NCBI RefSeq assembly: GCF_014467055.1
Contig: NZ_CP060696.1
Coordinates: 1-64,000, forward strand
Source: Caproicibacterium amylolyticum
Lineage (GTDB): Bacteria; Bacillota; Clostridia; Oscillospirales; Acutalibacteraceae
Reading direction: 5' to 3'
DNA: 64,000 nucleotides
Part shown: positions 19,079-27,900 of the stretch, piece after piece
Layout of the letters: each line of letters opens with the position of its first letter
Position numbering within the stretch: the stretch's first letter is position 1
Made by a program: the position numbers and the translations under genes
The notes under the pieces: model-generated
The model's database searches: none
What the model was told of the DNA's origin: nothing
What the model saw: only the letters and a program-made list of their open reading frames with translations

Positions 19079-20446
19079 TTATAGATTGATAATGCCGAGT
19101 GCGTTCAGTACGCTGGAAACCAAAATCGCAATAATGCAGATTGGCGCAATCCAGCGAATCATAACGTCGCAGAGCTTCTGGCGGCGGAACTCGGAACTGA
19201 GCGTGACTTCATCATCGATGACTTTTGTGCCGATAAACCAGCCAACACACAGGCAAGTCAGGAATGCCACAACCGGCATCAACACGCTGTTGCTGATAAA
19301 ATCGAAGAAGTCAAGAAAATCAAAGCCAAGCGGTTTTACTCCGGAAAGCACGCCGAAGCCCAGTGAGGAAAGGACCCCCAGCAGCGCCGAAAAGGCCAGT
19401 GTCAGGATGCAGGCTTTGACACGGCTGATGTGCAGCTTGTCCTTTAAAATGGAAACTACGGTTTCCATCAGTGCAATGGAGGAAGTCAGTGCGGCGAACA
19501 ATACCAGTAAGAAGAAAGCTGCGCCCGCAATCACACCGCCTATCCCCATGTGGTTAAAGACCTTTGGCAGCATAACGAACATCAGCCCCGGCCCCTGCTG
19601 CAGCTGTGTTTCGCTGCCGCCTGAGAAGGAAAAGACCGCCGGAATAATCATCAGCCCTGCCATCAGTGCAATGCCGGTGTCAAATATATCTACTTGTGTT
19701 GAAGCCTTTGCAATATCATCTTTTTTGCTCATGTAGGAACCGTAGGTAATGGTAATGCCCATGGAAAGACTCATAGAATAAAAGAGCTGTCCCAGCGCGG
19801 CGAGAACTGTGTTTGCGGAAAAGCGTGAAAAATCCGGAATGAGGTAATATTTTACGCCGTCCATAGCGTGCGGAAGCGTCAGTGAGTAAATCGCCATGCC
19901 AACCGTCAGCACAACCAGAAGCGGCATTAGAATACGGCTTACTTTTTCAATTCCTTTTTCTACGCCGAGCATTACCACAGCGCCGGTTACTCCCAAAAAC
20001 AGCAGAAACCAGAGAATCGGTTCCCCTGTCTGCGAAATATAGGAGGAAAAGTACGAATCCTGTGCGGAAGCAGTGTGGCTGGTGGAAAGAAACACAGAAA
20101 GATATTTGAACACCCAGCCGCCGATAACCGAGTAATACGGCAGAATGATAATTGGTACAATGGAAGTGAGATAGCCGAGAAATGTGAATTTTTTGCTTAA
20201 TTTTCCGTAAGCTTCAATAGCGGAAACGCCGGTTTTTCTGCCAATGGCGGTTTCTGTTACCATCAGGCTGAAGCCAAATGTTACCGCCAGAATGATGTAG
20301 ACCAACAGGAAAATTCCACCGCCGTACTTTGCCGCAAGGTACGGAAACCGCCAAAGATTTCCCAGTCCGACTGCAGAACCTGCAGCTGCCATGACAAATC
20401 CTACTTGGTTGGTGAACGAACCACGGTCTGCTGACTTTTCTTTCAT
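19079..20446 (-). CDS. Sodium-dependent neurotransmitter:sodium symporter family transporter
   Basis: 455 residues, a LeuT-fold secondary transporter for amino acids or related solutes driven by sodium. The N-terminal signature is clear: GFVMAAAGSAVGLGNLWRFPY (about 16-36) is the helix-1 region carrying the sodium and substrate sites. About eleven to twelve hydrophobic helices follow. Substrate cannot be told from sequence. ATG 20446 has AAGAGGGGC upstream, and TGTTATAAT (20478-20486, minus strand) is an extended -10 promoter. It is inserted against the direction of the glmU-prs-pth-mfd locus. Confidence 0.92.
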   Translation of the reverse strand: MKEKSADRGSFTNQVGFVMAAAGSAVGLGNLWRFPYLAAKYGGGIFLLVYIILAVTFGFSLMVTETAIGRKTGVSAIEAYGKLSKKFTFLGYLTSIVPIIILPYYSVIGGWVFKYLSVFLSTSHTASAQDSYFSSYISQTGEPILWFLLFLGVTGAVVMLGVEKGIEKVSRILMPLLVVLTVGMAIYSLTLPHAMDGVKYYLIPDFSRFSANTVLAALGQLFYSMSLSMGITITYGSYMSKKDDIAKASTQVDIFDTGIALMAGLMIIPAVFSFSGGSETQLQQGPGLMFVMLPKVFNHMGIGGVIAGAAFFLLVLFAALTSSIALMETVVSILKDKLHISRVKACILTLAFSALLGVLSSLGFGVLSGVKPLGFDFLDFFDFISNSVLMPVVAFLTCLCVGWFIGTKVIDDEVTLSSEFRRQKLCDVMIRWIAPICIIAILVSSVLNALGIINL

Positions 20447-20603
20447 AAAGTGCCCCTCTTTTATTTCGATTTCTTATATTATAACACGTTGCAGTGCTGA
20501 ATTAAAATTATGTGTTCGGAAATTTGAAGCTTTTCTATGAATGATGAAAGTGTTTTTTTACAGTTCGATTTTACACACGGCCGCCCGGCCATAGGAGTTA
20601 CCC

Positions 20604-23600
20604 ATGAAATTTATCGCAAATGCACTTTCGCGCCTGCGGGAATACCAGTCTTTGCTTGGTGCGGTACAACAGAATGAACTGCCCGCAGCGCTGACGGGGC
20701 TTTCCGGTATCCACAAGGCCAATATGATCTATGCCCTGTGGGTGCACACCGGCAAACGTGCTTTTGTCATTGCCGGCGAGGAGTCGGAAGCCAACCGCAT
20801 GGTCAGCGACCTTGCCGCCGAAGGAATGCGTGCACTTTACTACCCCATGCGCGACCTGACGCTGCGCAAGGGCGAAGCCGCTTCCTCCCATGATTATGAG
20901 CGGCAGCGACTGCAGGTATTGGCGCGGCTGCAGGCCGGCGAATGTGACGCGGTGGTTTGCTGTATTGACGGTGCTTTGCAGTATACGGTGCCGCCGCAAG
21001 TACTGCGTGAACGCACACAGCGGATTGCTTCCGGCGATACACTGGCACCGGAAAGTGTGGAAATTCTGCTGCTGCGCTGTGGGTATGAACATGCTGTGCA
21101 GGTAGAGGGCCCCGGTCAGTTTGCGCGCCGCGGCGGAATTCTGGATTTATTTCCGCCGGAGAGCAGTGCTCCGGTCCGCTTGGAATTCTGGGGCGATGAA
21201 GTGGACACCCTTTCTTACTTTGACCCGCAGACACAGCGGCGCACGGATGCCTGTGACAGCGTGTGTATCTCCCCCGCTGCGGAAGCGCTGGCGGAGGACA
21301 CCACAGCCCTTGCGGAGCGTATCCGCAAAATAGCTTCCTCCCTGCGCGGCAAAAACGCGCCGGTTTCGCGCCCTGTTTTACAGGAACAGGCGGATATGCT
21401 GGAGCAAAACATTCATCTTGCATGTATGGACAAATTTCTGCCGATCCTTTATGAGAATCCTGCCTGTCTGCTGGACTACTGCTCTGAAAACGACCTGCTG
21501 TTTGTCAGTGAGCTTGTCAACGTCAAGGAAAAAATGCGCACTTCGCAGTTCCACTGGAATGAGGATGTTAAAGAGTACCTTGCGGATGGCACCCTCTGCA
21601 AGCATCTGGACACCTACAGCTTCACGTGGCCGGACGCGCTTTCGCTTTTTGAAAAGCGCGGCACCGTCTTTCTGGACACCTTTGCGCGCGGCAGCTATGA
21701 AATCCCAACTAAACTGCTGCTGAATTTTTCTGCGCGGCAGCTTTCCGTCTGGGGCGGTTCCACTCAGCTTTTGGCAGAGGATCTTTCCGCAATGCTGCAC
21801 AACAAGTGGGCGTGCGCGGTGCTGGCGGGCAATGAACGCAGTGCCCGCACAACCGTTGCGGATTTACAGGCAGCGGGAATCGGTGCTTTTTACGCGGAAG
21901 ATGCGGAAGAAATTGCACGCGGTGCAGTGGCGGTGCTGCCCGGTTCCCTGACAGCGGGTGCGGAGTGGCCGGGCTCCTTTTTCGGCCTGATTACCCACGG
22001 CAAGCTGCTGCAGAGCGGCAAGCACCGCAAGTCCAAGCGCGGTAAAAACAGCCGGCCGGTCAGTTCCCTTGCGGAACTGGAGCCGGGCGATTATGTGGTG
22101 CACGAAAGCCACGGCATCGGCATCTATGAGGGAATCCACAAGCTGGACACTCACGGTATCGTAAAGGACTATATTAAAATTCAGTATGCCAAAGGTGACA
22201 CACTATATGTGCCGGTCACACAGCTGGATTTGGTCAGCCGCTACATCGGTCCGCGGGAAGACGCAAATGTCCGCCTGCACAAGCTGGGCGGCACCGAGTG
22301 GCAGAAAACAAAAAACCACGTCAAACATGCCGTGCAGGATATGGCAAAGGAGCTTATCAAGCTGTACGCCGCGCGGATGCACGCCAAAGGACACGCCTTT
22401 TCGGCGGACAATGAAATGCAGCGCGACTTTGAAAGCCGCTTCGAGTTTGATGAAACAGATGATCAGCTGCGCTGCATAGAAGAAATCAAGGCAGATATGG
22501 AGCGGGAAGCCCCTATGGACCGCCTGCTGTGCGGCGACGTTGGTTTTGGCAAAACAGAAGTTGCCCTGCGCGCCGGTTTTAAGTGTATATGTGACAGCAA
22601 ACAGTGTGCGCTGCTGGTGCCGACTACCATTCTGGCATGGCAGCATTACCAGACGGTGCTGCGCCGTATGGAGGGTTTCCCGGTCAAAATCGAGCTGCTT
22701 TCCCGTTTCCGTACACCGAAGCAGCAGGAGGAAATCATCAAGCGGCTCAAGCGCGGCGAAGTAGATATGGTCATTGGCACACACCGCTTGGTCAGCAAAG
22801 ACGTAAGGTTCCGCGACCTTGGTCTGGTCGTTATTGACGAGGAGCAGCGCTTTGGTGTAGCACAAAAGGAAAAATTAAAAAATCTGTGTACCAATGTGGA
22901 TGTGCTGACGCTGTCGGCAACGCCGATTCCCCGGACGCTCAACATGGCAATGTCCGGTATCCGCGATATGAGTGTGTTGGAGGAAGCGCCGCATGACCGT
23001 CACCCCGTGCAGACTTATGTCATTGAGCACGACGAGGGCATTTTAGCGGACGCGGTTCGGCGGGAACTGCGCCGCGGCGGGCAGGTCTATTGGCTGCACA
23101 ATGATGTCGCCTCCATTACCCAAGCAGCCGGGCGCCTGAAAGCCCGTGTGCCGGAGGCACGCATTGGTATCGGTCACGGAAAAATGAGCGAACAGGAGCT
23201 TTCCGAAGTCTGGCGGCAGCTGATTGACCACGAGATTGACGTGCTGGTGTGTACCACCATCATCGAAACCGGTGTGGATGTGCCGAATGCCAATACGCTG
23301 ATTATCGACAACGCCGACCGGCTGGGGCTTTCCCAGCTGCACCAGATACGCGGGCGCGTGGGGCGCAGTACGCGGCGTGCCTATGCGTACTTTACGTTTA
23401 CACCGAACAAGGTGCTTTCGGAAATTGCGCAGAAGCGTCTTGCCGCTATCCGGGAGTTTACCGAGTTCGGTTCCGGCTTCAAGATTGCCATGCGTGATTT
23501 GGAAATCCGCGGTGCGGGCAATATTCTTGGCGGAGAACAGCACGGTCATATGGAGGCAGTTGGCTATGATATGTACCTGAAACTGCTGGGTGATGCGATT

Positions 23601-24119
23601 GCCGCCGAAAAAGGCGTGGCGCCGCAGCAGGGTGAAGAATGCCTGATGGACCTGCAGCTGCAGGCACATATCCCCGAAAACTATATCAGTGATGGCAACA
23701 GCCGCATTGAGATGTACCGCCGCATTGCAGATATTCGCAGCGACGAAGATGCATTGGATGTTACAGATGAACTAATCGACCGCTACGGTGACCCGCCAAA
23801 AAGTGTGGAGGGGCTTATCCAGATCGCGCTTCTGCGAAACATGGCGGGTCTGTGCGGCCTGACAGAAGTAAAACAGCAGCAGGGACAGCTGATACTGTAC
23901 CAGGAGAAGCTGAACATGAAGTGGATTTCCCGCCTTACGGCGCTGTATCCACAGCGTGTGCTGGTCAACGCCGGCGGCCGCCCCTACATCAGTCTGCACC
24001 TGCAGCCGGGAGAAGATGTGCTGGCTTTGCTCAAAGAGCTTTTGCAGACCGGCCAGAAACAGGGCGGCAGTACCGCCGCCGGCGGTCGAAAAGAAATGGA
24101 CAAATCTTCATCTGTGTAG
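20604..24119 (+). CDS. mfd: Transcription-repair coupling factor
   Basis: Mfd pushes stalled RNA polymerase off DNA and recruits UvrA. The 1171-residue product has all domains: the UvrB-like N-terminal module (about 1-350), the RNA-polymerase-interaction CarD-like domain (LEPGDYVVHESHGIGIYEGI, about 492-511), the RecG-like helicase with Walker A GDVGFGKTEVA (about 643-653) and DEEQ (about 745-748), helicase motif VI in QIRGRVGRSTRRAYAYF, and the C-terminal TRCF domain. ATG 20604 has GGAG upstream. Length is typical. Confidence 0.96.
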   Translation: MKFIANALSRLREYQSLLGAVQQNELPAALTGLSGIHKANMIYALWVHTGKRAFVIAGEESEANRMVSDLAAEGMRALYYPMRDLTLRKGEAASSHDYERQRLQVLARLQAGECDAVVCCIDGALQYTVPPQVLRERTQRIASGDTLAPESVEILLLRCGYEHAVQVEGPGQFARRGGILDLFPPESSAPVRLEFWGDEVDTLSYFDPQTQRRTDACDSVCISPAAEALAEDTTALAERIRKIASSLRGKNAPVSRPVLQEQADMLEQNIHLACMDKFLPILYENPACLLDYCSENDLLFVSELVNVKEKMRTSQFHWNEDVKEYLADGTLCKHLDTYSFTWPDALSLFEKRGTVFLDTFARGSYEIPTKLLLNFSARQLSVWGGSTQLLAEDLSAMLHNKWACAVLAGNERSARTTVADLQAAGIGAFYAEDAEEIARGAVAVLPGSLTAGAEWPGSFFGLITHGKLLQSGKHRKSKRGKNSRPVSSLAELEPGDYVVHESHGIGIYEGIHKLDTHGIVKDYIKIQYAKGDTLYVPVTQLDLVSRYIGPREDANVRLHKLGGTEWQKTKNHVKHAVQDMAKELIKLYAARMHAKGHAFSADNEMQRDFESRFEFDETDDQLRCIEEIKADMEREAPMDRLLCGDVGFGKTEVALRAGFKCICDSKQCALLVPTTILAWQHYQTVLRRMEGFPVKIELLSRFRTPKQQEEIIKRLKRGEVDMVIGTHRLVSKDVRFRDLGLVVIDEEQRFGVAQKEKLKNLCTNVDVLTLSATPIPRTLNMAMSGIRDMSVLEEAPHDRHPVQTYVIEHDEGILADAVRRELRRGGQVYWLHNDVASITQAAGRLKARVPEARIGIGHGKMSEQELSEVWRQLIDHEIDVLVCTTIIETGVDVPNANTLIIDNADRLGLSQLHQIRGRVGRSTRRAYAYFTFTPNKVLSEIAQKRLAAIREFTEFGSGFKIAMRDLEIRGAGNILGGEQHGHMEAVGYDMYLKLLGDAIAAEKGVAPQQGEECLMDLQLQAHIPENYISDGNSRIEMYRRIADIRSDEDALDVTDELIDRYGDPPKSVEGLIQIALLRNMAGLCGLTEVKQQQGQLILYQEKLNMKWISRLTALYPQRVLVNAGGRPYISLHLQPGEDVLALLKELLQTGQKQGGSTAAGGRKEMDKSSSV

Positions 24120-24125
24120 TATAAT
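24097..24125 (+). promoter_or_regulatory. Promoter for the foldase-like lipoprotein
   Basis: TGGACA (24097-24102), a 17-bp spacer and TATAAT (24120-24125). The -35 lies inside the end of mfd and the -10 begins on the last base of its stop codon. Confidence 0.7.
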
Positions 24126-24203
24126 TCCTTTTATAAGCGTTATTTTGTACTTTACGGCATTTCTGCCTGACAGAAAACAAAAAATCGGAGTGTGTATACG
24201 AAA

Positions 24204-25424
24204 ATGAAATTGAAAAAATTCACAGCTGGTGTACTTGCCTGTGCGCTGGTTGCCGGTGCCGCCGCTGGCTGCACAATCGGCGGGGACGAGTCCTGGTGTG
24301 CGAAAACCAGCAGTACGACCCTGCCGGCCGGTGCCTATATCTATGAGTTGTACAACGCCTACAGCGAGGCACAGAGCAAAACAACCGAAGCCGACATGAA
24401 GAAAGCGAAAATTGACAGCAAAGACGCCATGACTTGGGTCAACGAGCGTGCCAAAGTGCTGACAAACGAGTTGTTCTTGCTGGACGACAAGATGAAGTCT
24501 ATGAAGCTTTCCTTTACTTCCGAGGAAAATACCCAGATCAAGCAGACTGCCGACAATGCATGGGCACAGCAGTTCTCTAATATTCTGGCGGATAAAAATG
24601 TTTCGGAAACTTCCTTTAAAACAGCGTACGCAGATTATACCTATAAGCTGCGCAAGGTGTTCCAGGGAACCTACGATAAGGGCGGCACCAAGGCGGTTTC
24701 TGAAAGTGACCTCCAGTCCTACTTTGAAAAGAATTACTCAGATATGGACTATACCTATGTGCCGCTGGAAAAGCAGACCTCTTCCAGCAGTGCTTCTTCC
24801 GCCGCAAGCTCTGCGGCCTCATCTGCTGCCAGCAGTGCGGCTTCCTCCGCGGCGGCAAGTTCCTCCACTTCCAGTGCGTCCACCGCAATGACCGATGCGG
24901 AAAAAGCAGCGCTGAAAAAGGAGTTGGACACCTACCTTGCACAGGTACAGTCCGGTAAGCTGACTGTAAAAGAAGCCAGCGCGGCTTATGCGAAAGCACA
25001 TGGTGCAACCGATAATTACCAGAATGTAACCGAAGACCTCAGTTCTACAACAGCTTCTTCTTCCCTGCCCGCCGATATGATCAAGGCAGTCAAGGAAATG
25101 AAGAACGGCGAAACCCGCTTGCTGGAGGTTTCCTCTTACTATTATGTATTGGTAACAAAGAACGACATTACAAAGAAAACCACTTCCTATTTGAAAGACA
25201 GCGATAATCGCTTCAAACTCCTTTACGCACAGAAGGGTGAAGAATTTCTGAAAGACATTGAAGCGGAAGCAAAAGCTTATAAGGGCGTTACTTGGAACAA
25301 CGATGTGCTGAAAAAGTTCACAGCAGACCTGTTCTACACCGTACCTTCCAGCTCCACTGCAAGCAAGACAGCATCTGCTGCGGCAAGTTCTGCAGCAAGC
25401 AGCACGGCTTCTTCCAAAAAGTAA
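24204..25424 (+). CDS. PrsA/SurA-like surface lipoprotein, no clear rotamase motif
   Basis: 406 residues from ATG 24204 (GGAG 13 bases upstream; GTG 24192 is too close to it). The lipobox AGAAAGC puts the lipidated Cys at about 23. The N-terminal helical part (YIYELYNAYSEAQSK..DAMTWVNERA) and ESDLQSYFEKNYSDMDY resemble the chaperone region of PrsA/SurA-type foldases. A long Ser/Ala tract (about 196-230) interrupts the middle, and a second one closes the protein. The usual parvulin motifs are not visible, so isomerase activity is doubtful. It probably has an extracellular folding or chaperone role; this is inferred. Confidence 0.6.
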   Translation: MKLKKFTAGVLACALVAGAAAGCTIGGDESWCAKTSSTTLPAGAYIYELYNAYSEAQSKTTEADMKKAKIDSKDAMTWVNERAKVLTNELFLLDDKMKSMKLSFTSEENTQIKQTADNAWAQQFSNILADKNVSETSFKTAYADYTYKLRKVFQGTYDKGGTKAVSESDLQSYFEKNYSDMDYTYVPLEKQTSSSSASSAASSAASSAASSAASSAAASSSTSSASTAMTDAEKAALKKELDTYLAQVQSGKLTVKEASAAYAKAHGATDNYQNVTEDLSSTTASSSLPADMIKAVKEMKNGETRLLEVSSYYYVLVTKNDITKKTTSYLKDSDNRFKLLYAQKGEEFLKDIEAEAKAYKGVTWNNDVLKKFTADLFYTVPSSSTASKTASAAASSAASSTASSKK

Positions 25425-25439
25425 AATAGAAACGCAAAA

Positions 25440-25473
25440 GGCTGTGCCGGAAAACTCCGGTACAGCCTTTTTT
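25440..25473 (+). terminator. Intrinsic terminator
   Basis: 11-bp stem GGCTGTGCCGG / CCGGTACAGCC (one G-T pair), six-base loop, followed by TTTTTT. It ends the foldase-like gene. Confidence 0.9.
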
Positions 25474-25520
25474 GTATTTACCAGTTGTTCCTAAGAATTA
25501 GTGTACGAAAATATACGAGT

Positions 25521-26687
25521 TCAAAATAGTACCAGCACATTTTCCTGAATTGCGCAGCTGCCTTCAAATTCCTGCGTTTTTCCGGTTTTGATGTCATAAA
25601 TTGAGTAAAAAATAATGCTGTCCGTTTCATCGCTCATCGTGTCCCGGAAAATCAGGTAGCGGTCATCTATGCAGGAAATCAGTTCTCCCAGTTCCCGACT
25701 GTAAGTCGCGTCAATGGTGCTGTTCAGGATGCCTTTCACGTGGACTTTGTCATTTCCCGCTGCGGTCAGCTTTAAAAAGCGGCCGTTGTCTGAAAGAAAC
25801 CGCGCGTCCGCTTCTTCCGGCGAAAGGTTCAGCTGTGCGGCATCCTGCTTTTTGCCGGTGTGCTTGCTGACGGACAGAATGTGCTGGTCATCCGTCGGAA
25901 AATACAGTGCGCGAAAGTACAGACTGTCGCTGTCCTCGCCGGCAAAGCGAACCATGCCGTCTGTGCCGGACTGCAGGATGCGTACCATGGGTGCCGCTGG
26001 GCGTTCCTGCTCCACCGCCTCTGTAAATTCGTCTACAGTGCAGAGCCAAACGCGGTCTTCAATGTGTTCCCCAACCCAGCGGCGGTCGCGGTATGCTTTT
26101 CGTTTTTCTTCCTCAGTGCCGTAGGGCTGGGTTACCAGCAGCTTGCGCTCTCCGCCGCCGGAAAAGGGCAGCAGACGAGCACCCGCACAGATGCGTGGGT
26201 CCTGAATTGACCAGCAGCAGTCTTTTTCCAGGTCATAAAAGCAGGCGGCCTGTGTAAAACCAGTGTGGCGGCGGTATTCGCGGAACAGCGAAGCGTCCCG
26301 CCGGCTGGCTTTGGAGTACAGAACCACATGGTCGGCGTCCAGCGCACAGCAGTCCACAAAACTGCCCGCAAAGTGTGCCTGCACCAGCCGCTGTTCCTTG
26401 CCGGTATGCTTGTCAAGTTTCAGCAGCCACGCTTCACTGCCCCCGTCCTCCATCACCACCAAAATGTGGTCCTCAAACGGAAAGTAGTGCATCACATAAT
26501 CCGGCCTGGTGACCCGGTAGTCTGCCAGCACGCGTTCACTGTGTTCTTCACGGTTGTAGGCCAGCAGAAACAGGTTCTGGTGGCCTTCCACGTTCTTTTC
26601 CTCAGCATAGTAAATGTGTTCCCCGCTGATTTCAATCAGCCTGTCATTGCAGGTGACGAGCGTGCTGCGCAGGTCTACGATTTTCAC
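25521..26687 (-). CDS. Hypothetical cytosolic protein, probably beta-propeller-like
   Basis: 388 residues, not recognised. There is no signal peptide or transmembrane helix. The sequence is a run of short beta-strand-like units with repeated DxHTGKxQ and similar turns (LDKHTGKEQ near 94, SVSKHTGKKQ near 279, YDIKTGKTQEF near 367), suggesting a blade-based fold that displays values such as LLVTQPY and YFRALYFP. The start is GTG 26687 with GAGAAGGTGG upstream. It is a single gene divergent from the Smr gene. Function unknown. Confidence 0.55.
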   Translation of the reverse strand: MKIVDLRSTLVTCNDRLIEISGEHIYYAEEKNVEGHQNLFLLAYNREEHSERVLADYRVTRPDYVMHYFPFEDHILVVMEDGGSEAWLLKLDKHTGKEQRLVQAHFAGSFVDCCALDADHVVLYSKASRRDASLFREYRRHTGFTQAACFYDLEKDCCWSIQDPRICAGARLLPFSGGGERKLLVTQPYGTEEEKRKAYRDRRWVGEHIEDRVWLCTVDEFTEAVEQERPAAPMVRILQSGTDGMVRFAGEDSDSLYFRALYFPTDDQHILSVSKHTGKKQDAAQLNLSPEEADARFLSDNGRFLKLTAAGNDKVHVKGILNSTIDATYSRELGELISCIDDRYLIFRDTMSDETDSIIFYSIYDIKTGKTQEFEGSCAIQENVLVLF

Positions 26688-26926
26688 TGTTCCACCTTCT
26701 CTTTGCAGTTCTGAAAAGAAAATCGGCAGGGTGCGGCATACAACTGCGCAAAACCCGTCGAAAAAATTCTATATTGCACATTATAACACACATCCGGCGT
26801 TTTTGCAGTAGACACAGAGGTTTCTGTATTTCTTTCCGGACGGGATTCGTGTATAATAAGAAGAATTGGAACAGAATGTTATTAAGAATGGAAATAAGAA
26901 ACACCCGGCAGAAAGAGGACTTCAAG

Positions 26927-27211
26927 ATGACAGAGTACCGCAGTGGTTCGGTAGTAGAGCTGGACATTCACGGTGAAACCGAATACAGTGCTATGCAGCA
27001 GCTGACACGCTGGCTTTCCCGCGCCCCGGCAGATGTGCGGGAAGTGCGTGTCATTCACGGCTGCCACGGCGGTACCGTCCTGCGGGACATGGTGCGCAGA
27101 AAGCTCAAACATCCGCGCATTGCATCCAAGCTGATTGCGCTGAACCCCGGCGAAACACGTTTGATTTTAAAGGACAGTCAGAAAACAGGAGGGAAACATG
27201 GCATTCGTTGA
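26927..27211 (+). CDS. Small Smr-domain protein
   Basis: 94 residues from ATG 26927 with AGAGGAC upstream. It consists of little more than a Smr domain: VELDIHGETEYSAMQQL (the LDxHG motif, about 9-25) and VRVIHGCHGGTVLRDMVRRKL (the HGxGxGxL-type loop, altered here to HGCHGGTVL). Stand-alone Smr domains are nucleic-acid endonuclease or binding modules in DNA repair and ribosome rescue. TATAAT at 26852-26857 is a possible -10. Its end overlaps the ABC ATPase start by 14 bp, so the genes are probably co-transcribed, although no functional link is obvious. Confidence 0.8.
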   Translation: MTEYRSGSVVELDIHGETEYSAMQQLTRWLSRAPADVREVRVIHGCHGGTVLRDMVRRKLKHPRIASKLIALNPGETRLILKDSQKTGGKHGIR

Positions 27212-27899
27212 ATTTCAGAATGTACGCAAGGAGTATCACATGGGAGACACGGTGATTTCTGCTGCGGACGGTGTAGATTTTACAGTCGAAAAAGGAGAAT
27301 TTGTGGTAATTGTCGGCCCAAGCGGTGCAGGCAAAACCACCGTGTTAAATATGCTGGGCGGTATCGACAGCTGTACTTCCGGCAAAATTCTGGTGGACAC
27401 GCGTGAAGTGAGTGCCTGCACGGACCGTCAGCTGACTGAGTACCGCAGGTATGACGTTGGCTTTGTATTTCAGTTTTATAATCTGGTGCAGAACTTGACG
27501 GCACTGGAAAATGTGGAACTTGCCTCTCAAATTTGCCGCGACCCGCTGCCGCCGCGAAAGGTACTGCGGCAGGTTGGCCTGCAGAAGCGGATGAACAATT
27601 TTCCGGCGCAGCTTTCCGGCGGTGAGCAACAGCGGGTTGCGATTGCGCGCGCATTGGCAAAGAACCCAAAGCTGCTGCTGTGTGACGAACCTACCGGTGC
27701 GCTGGATTATCAAACCGGCAAGCAGGTGCTGCAGCTTTTGCAGCAGACCTGCCGCGAATTTGGCCGTACCGTGGTGGTCATTACGCACAATCAGGCGTTT
27801 TCTGCAATGGCGGACCGCATAATCCGTATCCACTCCGGCAAAGTGCAGGATATGACGTGCAACCCGAATCCGGTCTCTGCGGAAAGGATTGAGTGGTAA
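27198..27899 (+). CDS. ABC transporter ATPase, MacB/LolD type
   Basis: 233 residues with Walker [10 protein letters not shown] (about 39-47), Q-loop [19 protein letters not shown] (about 92-110), signature [15 protein letters not shown] (about 141-155), Walker [13 protein letters not shown] (about 160-171) and the switch His in VITHN. The YNLxxxLTAxENVEL pattern is typical of the MacB/LolD/FtsE group that pairs with FtsX-like permeases. ATG 27198 has CAGGAGGGAAAC upstream, inside the Smr gene. The partner permease follows immediately. Confidence 0.93.
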   Translation: MAFVEFQNVRKEYHMGDTVISAADGVDFTVEKGEFVVIVGPSGAGKTTVLNMLGGIDSCTSGKILVDTREVSACTDRQLTEYRRYDVGFVFQFYNLVQNLTALENVELASQICRDPLPPRKVLRQVGLQKRMNNFPAQLSGGEQQRVAIARALAKNPKLLLCDEPTGALDYQTGKQVLQLLQQTCREFGRTVVVITHNQAFSAMADRIIRIHSGKVQDMTCNPNPVSAERIEW

Positions 27900-27900
27900 C

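Noticed and set aside
24780..24880. Short tandem repeats coding Ser/Ala in the foldase-like gene
   Set aside because: Codons vary within the tract, so this is low-complexity protein sequence, not a DNA repeat array or CRISPR.
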